Part shown: piece by piece, positions 55,274 to 63,984 of the stretch
Layout: the number at the start of each line of letters is the position of its first letter
How positions within the stretch are numbered: position 1 is the first letter of the stretch
NCBI GenBank assembly: GCA_937890595.1
Contig: CALADM010000035.1
Location: 6,362-70,361 of the forward strand
Direction: 5' to 3'
Origin: CAJMNU01 sp905214855
GTDB taxonomy: Bacteria; Bacillota; Clostridia; Lachnospirales; Lachnospiraceae
Length of the DNA stretch: 64,000 nt
The notes under the pieces: model-generated
Told to the model about the DNA's origin: nothing
Databases searched by the model: none
Seen by the model: only the letters and a program-made list of their open reading frames with translations
Program-made: the position numbers and the translations under genes

Positions 55274-56572
55274 CTATTCTTCTGACTGTTCTAATACTGT
55301 GCCATCCTCTCTAATCTGTGTATAAAAAGAATGTTCTTGCATTTCCTGAAAAAACTGTCTTTTTTCCTCCTCCCCTGTCATCATAGCTGTATATCCTGCC
55401 TTGGAACTTCCGGGAACCAGTCTGAGTGCAACCTGCCCCTCTTCAAACTCTGCTAATAGAAGTGCTGTTTTGGGAATCTGGCTTCCAAAAATGAAATTAC
55501 CCAAACTATACACAATAGGCTTCCCTTTATAATATTCAATTCCCTGAAGAACATGAGGATGACTTCCCACCACAAGATCCGCTCCTGCATCAATATACTG
55601 TTTTCCCATAGTTCTTTGATACGCTTCTGGCATTACAGCTTTTTCTACTCCCCAATGTACATAAACCACTACATAGTCACATACTGTTTTTACTTCTTTT
55701 ATTTTTTCTATCAATATTTCAGGATTATATGTCTCAAGCATACCCAGACTGTCTTTTTGTGCTGCCCAGCTATATTCTGGGATCACTCTGGTCGCTCCCA
55801 AAAAACCAATTTTTACCCCATTATTTTCCATGATCACCGGACGTTTTGCCTCTTCTAAGTTTGCTCCCACCCCCATATAGCGGATTCCTGCCCTCTCTAA
55901 TGTATCACATGTGTCCAAAAGAGCGTCTGTTCCATAGTCTAAGGCATGATTATTCGCAAGACTGACCAAATCCAGTTCTAGCTTTTGAAAAATAGAAATA
56001 TTCTCTGTCGGCAGCCGAAAGGTAAATTGTTTATCTTTTGCCTTTGTACCTCTGTCACTGAATGGAAACTCCTCATTTGCAACAAACCAGTCTGCCTGTG
56101 CGATCTGATTTTGGAATCCTTCATCCAAAATGCCATTTATCTGATCTCCTGCTTTTTTATATGCCTCCAACACATAATTGGATAAATAAATATCACCGGC
56201 AAATGCTACCATGACCTTTCCCTTTTTTGCCTCTGTCTCCTGATCTCCAGCAGAAATCTGTAAATGTTCTGTTTGATGTTTTACACCACTCTCTTGCTCA
56301 TTTTCTTTCTCTATTTGTGTCTCTTGACCTGATATCTCCTCTGTAGCCCCTATTACTGTCTGCTCCTGCAATATTTCTTGTTTCTCTGCACCATTTTCTT
56401 TTTTTATCCCTGATGCAGAATATGAAACATGTGCCATAAAAAATCCCAGACAACCCCCTATCACAAGGAAAAAAACCGCTGCCAAAACAACTGCTCCCCT
56501 TTTTCTTTCCTTTTCTTGCTGTCCTTTTCTATTTCTGCTTCTTCCTCTCTCTCTTTCTTCCAGATCTCTCAT
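55274..56572 (-). CDS. CapA-family metallophosphatase-like protein
   Basis: A 432-residue protein with a very basic N terminus, one span (about 27-49), an acidic-Gln linker (about 55-115) and a PGA_cap domain (about 118-400). The domain shows MVAFAGDIYLS, SLANNHALDYG, VVYVHWGVE, GADLVVGSHPHVLQGIE and YSLGNFIFG. CapA is needed for poly-gamma-glutamate capsule export in Bacillus, but this family is widespread and there are no capB or capC genes here. A wall-related phosphodiesterase or hydrolase activity is equally possible. The ribosome site (AAAGGGG) abuts the ATG, so the start is not secure. Confidence 0.8.
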   Translation of the reverse strand: MRDLEERERGRSRNRKGQQEKERKRGAVVLAAVFFLVIGGCLGFFMAHVSYSASGIKKENGAEKQEILQEQTVIGATEEISGQETQIEKENEQESGVKHQTEHLQISAGDQETEAKKGKVMVAFAGDIYLSNYVLEAYKKAGDQINGILDEGFQNQIAQADWFVANEEFPFSDRGTKAKDKQFTFRLPTENISIFQKLELDLVSLANNHALDYGTDALLDTCDTLERAGIRYMGVGANLEEAKRPVIMENNGVKIGFLGATRVIPEYSWAAQKDSLGMLETYNPEILIEKIKEVKTVCDYVVVYVHWGVEKAVMPEAYQRTMGKQYIDAGADLVVGSHPHVLQGIEYYKGKPIVYSLGNFIFGSQIPKTALLLAEFEEGQVALRLVPGSSKAGYTAMMTGEEEKRQFFQEMQEHSFYTQIREDGTVLEQSEE

Positions 56573-56593
56573 CCCCTTTACTGACTGTATCTC

Positions 56594-57499
56594 TTACCAA
56601 ATGATTTTTATGTGTGTATAATCCACCGCAGCATCCTTTAATTCCTCTACAACTCTGTCATACCTAAAAAACCAATCCTGATTTTTGATGTGGATATACT
56701 CTGCGATTTTATCTGGTGGTGCTCCTTCCTTCATCATATAAGCGGTACTGAGCGTACGTAGATGGTTCATAGTAAATGGCTTTACTCCACAATTTAAACA
56801 TGCATCCCTTAAACGATTTTGAAGTGTACGGATGCTAAGCTGCTTTCCATGCCGATTTAAAAGAAGATATGGATTTATATCATTTCTGTTCTCCAAATGA
56901 ATCCGTATTATATCTACCACATCTTCTGGGAGTTTTACAAAACGGTCATTGACAGGACTCACCTTCATACGCAAACCATAATTGCCATTGCGGTCCTGAA
57001 AAAACATCTCCCGTTTCAAGGAAACAGTCTCATTGATCGTAAGACTGCACCGAAAAGCTAACACGACTGCTAGAAACGTCGTGGTATCCTGACATTTTTT
57101 CAGATATTCCATAAGACAATTCACTTCTTTCAAAGAAGGAAGGCTCTCTGGGGCTATCATCACATCAGGTGCTTCAAAATCCAGTTTTAAAAAACAGGAG
57201 GCATACACAGGATTCACGTTGAATTCTTTTGCATTTTCATCCAAAAACTTTGCAACTGCCTGAAAGATACGCAGCTGATACTTGAGTGTCTTACCATCCA
57301 GATCTTCCTTATGGCGATCAAAATATGTTTGCACCTTTACTTCATCCAAATCCAAAAAATCACACGCTATCTCATTGCAAAAAGAAGAAATCACATATAT
57401 ATATTCCTTTCTCGTCCTTGGTTTTTGAAACCGTTTTGCATAGTCTTGAAAAATTTGTATGAATTTTGAACTGACATAAGGAGAATGAAACTCTTCCAT
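56594..57499 (-). CDS. Tyrosine-recombinase-like protein lacking the box I arginine
   Basis: A 301-residue protein with an N-terminal SAM-like core-binding domain (about 1-100) and a tyrosine-recombinase fold. Box II is intact in HLRTLSTAYMM, and a Tyr is in the expected place in WFFRYDRVV. Yet the box I sequence, which normally reads GLRxSE, is SLTINE, so the first catalytic Arg is Thr. The ATG at 57499 was chosen because AAAGGA lies upstream; a longer frame starts at 57517. It stands alone, with no phage or transposon genes nearby. It may be a DNA-binding relic or a recruited protein; an active integrase is unlikely by this one change. Confidence 0.8.
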   Translation of the reverse strand: MEEFHSPYVSSKFIQIFQDYAKRFQKPRTRKEYIYVISSFCNEIACDFLDLDEVKVQTYFDRHKEDLDGKTLKYQLRIFQAVAKFLDENAKEFNVNPVYASCFLKLDFEAPDVMIAPESLPSLKEVNCLMEYLKKCQDTTTFLAVVLAFRCSLTINETVSLKREMFFQDRNGNYGLRMKVSPVNDRFVKLPEDVVDIIRIHLENRNDINPYLLLNRHGKQLSIRTLQNRLRDACLNCGVKPFTMNHLRTLSTAYMMKEGAPPDKIAEYIHIKNQDWFFRYDRVVEELKDAAVDYTHIKIIW

Positions 57500-57695
57500 A
57501 TAATCTTCCTTTCTCATTTTCAGATACTTTCATCTTACACTAACTTCTCTCTTTTGGCAAAGTTTTTTTCACATCAAAAATAGCATCTGTGTCATCAGAA
57601 GCTGTATGTTTCGTCTTCTTTCTGATACAAATGCCATTTTTTCTATTTCAGTATTTTCTTATTTGACTATTTTTCTATTTGATCTGTTGCTCTTT

Positions 57696-58874
57696 CTATT
57701 CACTTCTGAGTGCGTCGATCGGATTTAGGGAAGCAGCCCGACTCGCTGGCATATATCCAAAAATCAAACCAATTGCCACAGAAACACCAAAAGACAACAG
57801 CACAGACCCCATTGTTGGTTTTGCTGTCATTCCCAGCAAAGATCCCAGCCCCACAGAGCCGATAAGACCAAGAAGAATTCCAAGAATCCCACCCAGAGTA
57901 CTTGTCACAGCTGCCTCAATAACAAACTGCGTCATGATCGTCCTTTTCTTTGCTCCAAGAGATTTTCTAATACCAATTTCTCTTGTTCTTTCTGTCACAG
58001 ACACTAACATAATATTCATAACTCCCACGCCAGCGACCAAAAGGGAAATCCCTGCGATCCCGCCTAATGCCGCAGACATCATAGCAATCATGGAATTTAA
58101 TTCTTCTAACATCTCACTCATTGCCGTAACCCGATACAGATCTTCTGTCTTAAATATTGTAAACAGATATTCCTCGATCACATTCTTCGCCTGTGTCGCC
58201 TGATTGACATCTTTTACCGTAAATGTGTAGTTGCTGATATTACTATTTTGACTCAGCTTTGTTGCGGTCGTATAGGGAAGATAAACAAAATCATCACTTC
58301 CTCCATCTTCCCAGTTTTCACTGTCCTGCCGTTCTACAACACCAACCACTGTATAGGGCTGACCATTCAGTTTTATCGTCTGACCGAGCGCCTGACTGCT
58401 GCTTCCCCACAACTCCACTGCTGGATAATACCCTATCACACACACTCTCTGATATCCGATCAGATCCGAATACTGGATGAATCTTCCGCTTTCCATCTCA
58501 TAATCCAGAATATCCAAATATCCCTCACCCACTCCGGTAATCGAAGTAGAAGACATAGAATCCTTACTATTCTTTACGATTCCTCCTACATTCAAAACTG
58601 GTGACATCTGATCAAAATCTTCTTTATTCTCTTCATAGAATCCATACATTTCATCGGCGCTGACGGATCGGCTGCTGAGATTTGTCACATTCACCGTGAT
58701 TCTGTTCGTTCCCATACTGGCAAAACTTTCCGTCATGTAAGACATATATCCATTTACCAAAGCAATCAGAATAATCACGGCTGCCACACCAATGATGATA
58801 CCCAGCATCGTCAAAAATGACCGCATCTTATTGCCCCGTATACTTTTTAAAGCCAAACTAAAGGATTGCAGCAT
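57696..58874 (-). CDS. MacB-like ABC transporter permease (module 2)
   Basis: A 392-residue permease like that of module 1, with an N-terminal span (MRSFLTMLGIIIGVAAVIIL), a large outer domain (about 45-275), and three C-terminal spans that include SVTERTREIGIRKSLGA and end SRAASLNPIDALRSE. It overlaps the ATPase gene by 17 bp. Together with the ATPase and adaptor it makes a complete exporter of the MacB type. The 60 bp near the stop show no clear terminator. The cargo is unknown. Confidence 0.9.
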   Translation of the reverse strand: MLQSFSLALKSIRGNKMRSFLTMLGIIIGVAAVIILIALVNGYMSYMTESFASMGTNRITVNVTNLSSRSVSADEMYGFYEENKEDFDQMSPVLNVGGIVKNSKDSMSSTSITGVGEGYLDILDYEMESGRFIQYSDLIGYQRVCVIGYYPAVELWGSSSQALGQTIKLNGQPYTVVGVVERQDSENWEDGGSDDFVYLPYTTATKLSQNSNISNYTFTVKDVNQATQAKNVIEEYLFTIFKTEDLYRVTAMSEMLEELNSMIAMMSAALGGIAGISLLVAGVGVMNIMLVSVTERTREIGIRKSLGAKKRTIMTQFVIEAAVTSTLGGILGILLGLIGSVGLGSLLGMTAKPTMGSVLLSFGVSVAIGLIFGYMPASRAASLNPIDALRSE

Positions 58875-59571
58875 ACTCTTTTACATCTCCATAAAAATTT
58901 ACTTTTCCATCAATGATCCTCACCACTCGTTTTGCCTGCAATGCAATGGAATTGTCATGTGTGATCATAACGATGGTGTTTCCTTCTTCATTCAGTGTCT
59001 TTAAAAATCCAAGTACTTCCCGCCCCGTCTTAGAATCCAATGCTCCTGTAGGTTCGTCTGCTAAGATCAAAGAGGGAGTACCTGCCAAAGCTCTGGCAAT
59101 GGAAACCCTCTGCTGCTGTCCACCTGAGAGCTGATTCGGCATATTTTTCCATTTTTCTTCCAACCCTACACGTTTTAAAGAAAGCATCGCCCTTTCCCTT
59201 CGCTCTGTTTTAGAAAATCCGGCATAAAGAAGTGGAAGCTCTACATTCTCTAAAATATTTAATTTGGGAAGCAGATTATATTGCTGAAAAATAAAACCGA
59301 TCATCTTATTCCTGATCTCGGCTAGTTGATCGTCTCTCATCTGTGTCACGTCCTCGCCACCCAGATAATATTCTCCTTCTGTTGGAACATCAAGAGCCCC
59401 AATAATATTCATCAATGTGGATTTCCCACTTCCACTTTTTCCAACAATCGCCAGAAATTCTCCATGGGCAACTGAAATAGAAATATCATCATTTGCCCTC
59501 ACTTCTTCTCCACCCAATGTGTACACCTTACTAATGTGGCGTAAATCAATCAAAGGTTCTTCTACTGTCAT
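58858..59571 (-). CDS. MacB-like ABC transporter ATP-binding protein (module 2)
   Basis: A 237-residue ATPase. Walker A is GKSGSGKSTLMN near residue 41, the signature is LSGGQQQRVSIARAL, Walker B is LILADEPTGALD, and the H-loop is VMITHDNS. Helix text such as FIFQQYNLLPKLN is typical of the LolD/MacB group. The start has GGGGAGAGACG ahead, and the gene is 52 bp after the adaptor. It lacks the N-terminal extra residues of the module 1 ATPase. Confidence 0.93.
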   Translation of the reverse strand: MTVEEPLIDLRHISKVYTLGGEEVRANDDISISVAHGEFLAIVGKSGSGKSTLMNIIGALDVPTEGEYYLGGEDVTQMRDDQLAEIRNKMIGFIFQQYNLLPKLNILENVELPLLYAGFSKTERRERAMLSLKRVGLEEKWKNMPNQLSGGQQQRVSIARALAGTPSLILADEPTGALDSKTGREVLGFLKTLNEEGNTIVMITHDNSIALQAKRVVRIIDGKVNFYGDVKEYAAIL

Positions 59572-59623
59572 CGTCTCTCCCCTCTTTCTGTAACAACCTT
59601 TTCATCCAGTCTCATTCTTACTT

Positions 59624-61357
59624 TTAAGGACGGTTTCCTTCTCCATGGTCACCACCGGAACCTCTTCCCATCTGCCCTCCTCCGGGCATTGCTCCCATAT
59701 TAGGAGTCATAAAGCTCATTGCTCCCATAGAAGATGCTTCTTCTGCGACATATACTTCATCGCCTTCTTCGATCCCGCTTAAAATTTCCACATAATCATT
59801 ACTGATCAAACCGGTCTCTACTTCTACAGTACGAAAACCTGCTGCTGGAGCACCTTCCTGTTTCTCTGTCACACTATCATCTTTCACATAAACACGGTTT
59901 CCTCTCTGCAATGCTCCAGAAGGGATCATAACAACATCTGTTGCAGAATCTATGATAATCTCTCCATCTACATTCATGCCCGGAAGCAGGTTTTTTGTAT
60001 CCTCGATCAAAACAGTCACCGGATAATTTGTCACTCCCTGAGAAGATGTACTTTTCAGGCTTACATTTGTTACAATACCTGTAAACACCTCTTCCGGAAA
60101 TGCGTCCGCAGTTACCTGTACTTCCTGCCCCACCTCAACATCTGACACCTCTGTCTCATCAACAGACATACTAAACGTCAAGGAAGAGAGATCATAGATC
60201 AATGCCATGGCATTGCTGCTGTCTGATTTGGCATTATCACCTACTTTTGTATTTTTTTGTATCACTTTTCCTGAAATTGGAGCAGTAATGACATAATCTT
60301 CCAATTTATCAGATGTTGTATCAAGACTGTTTTTTGCCTGATCTACATTATCCTGTTGTTCTTCCATACTATCTTGATATTTTCCCAAAATCTCTTCTAC
60401 AGATTCTACTGTCATAGTGAAAATGCTCTGTCCCTCACAAATGGCATCTCCTTCTGAAACAGAGAGATTTTCAATGGTCACACCCTCGTTCAACTGATAA
60501 ACAAGTTCTCGCTCTACGGTTGCCTCAAATGTCGCCTCTGCCGCACCAACGATCCCATTTACTGCAACAGTTGCCACAGTAGAGGTACTCAATCCCCCCG
60601 GATTTTCCACTTCAACTGTAACATAACGTACCAGACGACCTCCTGTCAGCACCTCTTCCATTTCCTGTATCTTGGTTACATTTCCAGTCAGCGTTTCTAA
60701 TGTTTCCTCCAAAGTGATAACAGCCTCATCGCCAACACTAATAGAAGCTGCATCATTTGTCAGGAATGGGACTTTAAGTTCCATCTTTTTATCACTGTAT
60801 ATATCTGCAATCTTTGTTCCTGTAGTGACCTTATCTCCTGCTTCTACATACAAAGTCTTCACATATCCTGTATATTTGGATGGAAATATCCGGCTCTGAT
60901 ATTGTGCTGCTGCATCCTGATAATCGCTGATCGCATCCTGATACTTGCTTTGTGCTCTTTCCAGTGTACTATTTGCAGAATCCAATTGTGTCTGCAAAGA
61001 AGAAGAATCAATGCGGTATAAAACCTGTCCTTTTTCTACCAGATCTCCTTCTTCAAATTTTGCTTCCAAAACTTCTCCATCGATCAATGAAGTGATCGAA
61101 TAGGTATCTTTTGCCTCCAAAGTCCCAGAAGAACTTAATGTTTCATAAATATCTCCTCTGGATGCCACTTGTGTATGGATTGTTTTTTCTCCCTCCACAG
61201 ATACTTTTTTTGCCTTTCTTCCCTGTATCAAAAAAAGCAGCACTACACCCAAGAGAAGAAATAACAAAAGCAGCAATCCCCGTTTCACTGGCTTCTTTTT
61301 TCTGTTTTTTGCTTTTCCTCTCTCCTTTGTGACTTTGCCTGTAATCTTCTCTTCCAT
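59624..61357 (-). CDS. HlyD-family adaptor protein (module 2), with Met/Gly-rich tail
   Basis: A 577-residue adaptor, longer than most. A basic start and one span (about 27-46) lead to lipoyl halves (LIDGEVLEAKFEEGDLVEKG and VITAPISGKVIQKNTKVG), a long helical stretch (about 115-150 and 325-355), and beta-barrel parts. The first lipoyl-like portion appears duplicated: VEAGDKVTTGTKIADI occurs near residue 175. The final 40 residues are rich in Met, Gly, Pro and Ala (MGAMPGGGQMG) and look disordered. The Met-rich tail resembles low-complexity ends on some metal-handling proteins, which is a guess only. Confidence 0.85.
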   Translation of the reverse strand: MEEKITGKVTKERGKAKNRKKKPVKRGLLLLLFLLLGVVLLFLIQGRKAKKVSVEGEKTIHTQVASRGDIYETLSSSGTLEAKDTYSITSLIDGEVLEAKFEEGDLVEKGQVLYRIDSSSLQTQLDSANSTLERAQSKYQDAISDYQDAAAQYQSRIFPSKYTGYVKTLYVEAGDKVTTGTKIADIYSDKKMELKVPFLTNDAASISVGDEAVITLEETLETLTGNVTKIQEMEEVLTGGRLVRYVTVEVENPGGLSTSTVATVAVNGIVGAAEATFEATVERELVYQLNEGVTIENLSVSEGDAICEGQSIFTMTVESVEEILGKYQDSMEEQQDNVDQAKNSLDTTSDKLEDYVITAPISGKVIQKNTKVGDNAKSDSSNAMALIYDLSSLTFSMSVDETEVSDVEVGQEVQVTADAFPEEVFTGIVTNVSLKSTSSQGVTNYPVTVLIEDTKNLLPGMNVDGEIIIDSATDVVMIPSGALQRGNRVYVKDDSVTEKQEGAPAAGFRTVEVETGLISNDYVEILSGIEEGDEVYVAEEASSMGAMSFMTPNMGAMPGGGQMGRGSGGDHGEGNRP

Positions 61358-61375
61358 CTTATCCTTCCCTCTCTT

Positions 61376-62449
61376 TTATTCTTCCATATAATCTACAACG
61401 CTATAAATGCTCTCTCCTTCACTATCCGTAGAGGCTTCATAGATCACTGTCACCTCATCTCCTACTCGAAGATCTCCATACATAGAAAATGCAAACTGGA
61501 CATCTGAATTTGATAATGTATAAGTACGCCCCTCAATTTCTACTTTTACAGGAGTCATCACATCCATAGAACCATAATAAATATTTTCAATCGTACCGGT
61601 CGCAGCGCCTCTTTTCCCTTCCTCATCGCTGTCACTATATGCCCAAACACTCTTTGTACCTTTATGATAATAAATGACGATCGCATTGTCCTCGATTTCG
61701 CTGACCGTTGCTTTCTCTCCATCCAAAAATAGATTCGATTTTTTTAGGGTAAATGGGACAGCATCCTCCAAAGATGCTCCCATTTTTTTCGGTCCTACCA
61801 AGCTATTATCTGCCATATCATACGCATTGATTTCACCATCTGAAGTCAGGGTGCAATCCAAAACCTTACCATAATAACTTGTTTCCTGTGTTCCCCCTTT
61901 AGTCGGAGTGCGAAGAAGATTATAGAACAAATTGATACAATCTGTTCTTGTCAGAATCTCTGACGACTCTCTGTTGATCTCCTCATTCAATTCCAAATAT
62001 TGGTATTTTGCCATTCTTGCACCAGTAAGGTTTCCTGAAAAATCACTATCCTCATATCCAAGAAGAGCCAAAATCCCCTTGATTGCCTCTTGAAGTGTCA
62101 CTCCCTGTTCTGGTCTGAACTCTCCTCCCAAATATCCTGTCATCCAGCCATTATTGACTGCTGTCTGTATGTAATATGCATATTCATTGTTTTGCCCCAC
62201 ATCTGAATAAAGAGATGCCCTGCACTCCTGATCTCCCACAGTGCGATACTGTGTTGCCATTACCAACATTCTGGCAAACTCCCCTCTGGAAACATTATCA
62301 TTCCCATTGCCTGTCACATCCATGATACCTGCCATACTGACCACTTTCTCTCTCAATGCAAATGTAGAAGATGCCTCAGCCGTCATAGGAACACAGGCTG
62401 ACACTGCAAAAATAACTGCTGCAGATGCTGCTATCATCTGATTTTTCAT
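61376..62449 (-). CDS. SLH-domain surface protein
   Basis: A 357-residue secreted protein. The signal peptide (about 1-28) reads MKNQMIAASAAVIFAVSACV and ends near TAEASS. Two S-layer homology-like repeats follow: GNDNVSRGEFARMLVMATQY and QGVTLQEAIKGILALLGYED, with GWMTGYLGGEFRPE between them, and a third near ILTRTDCINLFYNLL. The rest (about 200-357) has beta-rich repeats with VIYYHKGTKSVW and EVTVIYEASTDSEG. SLH repeats tie proteins to wall polymers. The ATG at 62449 has GAGGAG seven bases ahead. It is upstream of the module 2 adaptor by 18 bp, so it is probably in the same transcript. Confidence 0.85.
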   Translation of the reverse strand: MKNQMIAASAAVIFAVSACVPMTAEASSTFALREKVVSMAGIMDVTGNGNDNVSRGEFARMLVMATQYRTVGDQECRASLYSDVGQNNEYAYYIQTAVNNGWMTGYLGGEFRPEQGVTLQEAIKGILALLGYEDSDFSGNLTGARMAKYQYLELNEEINRESSEILTRTDCINLFYNLLRTPTKGGTQETSYYGKVLDCTLTSDGEINAYDMADNSLVGPKKMGASLEDAVPFTLKKSNLFLDGEKATVSEIEDNAIVIYYHKGTKSVWAYSDSDEEGKRGAATGTIENIYYGSMDVMTPVKVEIEGRTYTLSNSDVQFAFSMYGDLRVGDEVTVIYEASTDSEGESIYSVVDYMEE

Positions 62450-62664
62450 ATCTTTACTCCTCTCTTGTCTGATTTTAACCATTTCTAAAATAACAATAAA
62501 ATTTGTTCATTTTGTGTTTTGTTTTTACAGATAATGTGATTTTTCTGTGAACATCCAGCTTTTTCTCTCCTAATATTCTGTTTCTTAGCTGCTGGTTTCC
62601 TGTTTTCTAATGCTATTCAAAACAATCCCCATTTTTCTTTGTAAGATTTTGCAAATGTTTTCAC

Positions 62665-62722
62665 AAAAAAGGAACGCTGCAACATAGGTAAATAATCACC
62701 TATGTTGCAGCGTTCCTTTTTT
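62665..62722. terminator. 25-bp perfect bidirectional hairpin
   Basis: The arms aaaaaaggaacgctgc + aacataggt and the exact reverse complement enclose the eight-base loop aaataatc. Each side begins or ends with six A or T residues, so it reads as an intrinsic terminator in both directions. No known gene ends here: both flanking genes point away. Confidence 0.85.
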
Positions 62723-62738
62723 GCCTAAATCCCTATGA

Positions 62739-62762
62739 ACTACCCACCACATAAAGGTAGTG
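62739..62762. repeat. IS200/IS605-end-like sequence, copy 1 (degenerate)
   Basis: Twenty of 24 positions match the copy at 63951-63974 in the same orientation, beginning with actaccca and sharing taaaggt. Pairing is weak in this copy. Confidence 0.45.
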
Positions 62763-62882
62763 ATAATTCACTATATTATTAGCAATAGCTAAGTTGATAC
62801 AACTATCGGCTTACAAAATCTTTGATCAGCAAATACAATTCTGATATGATAATCTCCATTTCAACACCTTTCATTTTTCTTC

Positions 62883-62911
62883 TTTACATTCTCTATCTTC
62901 TTTTATATAAT
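62883..62911 (+). promoter_or_regulatory. Sigma-A promoter of the FMN riboswitch-ribU unit
   Basis: TTTACA (62883-62888) and TATAAT (62906-62911) are separated by exactly 17 bp. The transcript would start about 100 bp before the riboswitch. Confidence 0.75.
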
Positions 62912-63018
62912 GGATTTGTTTCAGAAGCATAGGAAACCTGACAGATGACATGAAATATCCTATATTCCATGCTCTACTGTCCCATTTCAAACAATTGAAG
63001 ATTGAGAGTGCAAACTTC

Positions 63019-63147
63019 CCCAACCTTCAGGGCAGAGTGAGGCTTAATGCCAATTCTCGACTGGCGGTGATATCAGTCCGCGAACCTCAAAAAGAGGTCG
63101 ATTGAGTGAAAATCTCAAACCAACAGTATAGTCTGGATGAAAGAATT
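63019..63147 (+). promoter_or_regulatory. FMN (flavin) riboswitch upstream of ribU
   Basis: The conserved FMN-aptamer blocks occur in order: CTTCAGGGCAGAGTGA near 63024, GGCGGTGATATCAGTCCGCG near 63063, and CAACAGTATAGTCTGGATG near 63121. The variable arms pair as expected (CCTC/GAGG near 63085-63097). The ribU ribosome site (ggagg, 63151-63155) is right after the aptamer, and no terminator stem is seen, so control is likely at translation. In the family, FMN binding turns the gene off. Confidence 0.95.
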
Positions 63148-63164
63148 TATGGAGGAATGTTATA

Positions 63165-63788
63165 ATGAAACAAAATACCAAAGTATCATCTAAAAACCGT
63201 TCTTTGGATCAGAAAGTCCGTCGTATGGCAGTGATCGCCATGATGGGAGCTGTATCCGCTGTTCTTATGTTTTTCAGTTTCAATGTCCCATTTATGCCCA
63301 GTTTTATTAAATTGGATTTTTCAGAGTTACCTGCCCTGATCGCCACATTCTCACTTGGTCCTTCTGCTGGGGCTATGGTCTGTCTGATCAAAAATCTGGT
63401 CAACCTTCCATTCAGCACCACCGGAGGTGTCGGTGAATTATCCAATTTTCTTCTCGGTGTCTTTTTTGTTGTCCCTGCCGGACTGCTCTATTTAAAGAAA
63501 AAATCCCGAAAACATGCTTTACTTGGCTCTTTTCTTGGCGCAATAATCATGGCAGCACTCAGCACCATAACCAACTATTATATCGTTTATCCTGTCTATT
63601 CCAATTTTATGCCAATGGACAGTATCATTCAGGCATATCAGATCCTAAATCCAAATGTAACTGATCTTTGGGACTGCCTTCTTTGGTTCAATATGCCTTT
63701 TACATTTTTAAAAGGGATGTGCAGTGTCTTGATCACGTTTCTGATTTATAAACACTTGTCACCGATCATAAAGGGAACTATACACTAA
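63165..63788 (+). CDS. ribU: Riboflavin ECF transporter S component
   Basis: A 207-residue membrane protein with about five or six spans that binds riboflavin and works with the shared ECF energizing module. Typical features are VIAMMGAVSAVLMFFSFNVP, FIKLDFSELPALIATFSLGP, AGAMVCLIKNLVNLPFSTTG and GELSNFLLGVFFVVPAGLLY. The ATG at 63165 has GGAGG nine bases ahead. The FMN riboswitch just upstream confirms the substrate. It is one of two plus-strand genes here, and it has its own terminator. Confidence 0.96.
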   Translation: MKQNTKVSSKNRSLDQKVRRMAVIAMMGAVSAVLMFFSFNVPFMPSFIKLDFSELPALIATFSLGPSAGAMVCLIKNLVNLPFSTTGGVGELSNFLLGVFFVVPAGLLYLKKKSRKHALLGSFLGAIIMAALSTITNYYIVYPVYSNFMPMDSIIQAYQILNPNVTDLWDCLLWFNMPFTFLKGMCSVLITFLIYKHLSPIIKGTIH

Positions 63789-63850
63789 GTCAAACCTGAC
63801 ACACAGCAATCCCTGCATATTCTAATATATTTTGCTCCTGAAACAACAAA

Positions 63851-63898
63851 GACAGAAGAAGCAGACACATTGTCTGACATCTTCTGTCTCTTTTATTT
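63851..63898 (+). terminator. Intrinsic terminator of ribU
   Basis: The arms gacagaaga and tcttctgtc, with the inner cagaca and tgtctg pairs, are followed by tcttttattt. It is about 60 bp after the ribU stop codon. Confidence 0.85.
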
Positions 63899-63950
63899 AG
63901 CAAAATCTTCCATTCGATTGTTTTTTCGTAATCTAACACCTAGATTGTCA

Positions 63951-63984
63951 ACTACCCACGACCTAAAGGTCATGGGCTTGTAAC
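63951..63984 (+). mobile_element. IS200/IS605-type end hairpin at the window edge
   Basis: Sequence 63955-63976 forms cccacgacc / ggtcatggg around the loop taaa with one mismatch, and is followed by cttgtaactgccc. Hairpins of this form, with an ActAcCCAC start, mark the ends of IS200/IS605-family elements. Any transposase, TnpB or IscB gene would lie beyond base 64000, so only an end can be claimed. Confidence 0.5.

Larger units (their letters stand above)
62450..63164. other. Divergent control region between the SLH gene and ribU
   Basis: This 715-bp gap has no clear protein gene. It contains a 25-bp perfect hairpin (62665-62722), an IS200/IS605-like hairpin sequence (62739-62762), a ribU promoter (62883-62911) and the FMN riboswitch (63019-63147). 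The stretch 62483-62664 is A/T-rich and shows nothing I can name. A short frame on the minus strand, 62803-62859, could encode 18 residues (MEIIISELYLLIKDFVSR) with AAAGGTG ahead, but this may be chance. Confidence 0.6.

Noticed and set aside
56594..57499. Integrated phage or ICE around the recombinase
   Set aside because: No phage, conjugation or direct-repeat att sequences are seen on either side.
63019..63147. FMN riboswitch as a new element
   Set aside because: It fits the known FMN class and stands ahead of ribU, so it is expected.
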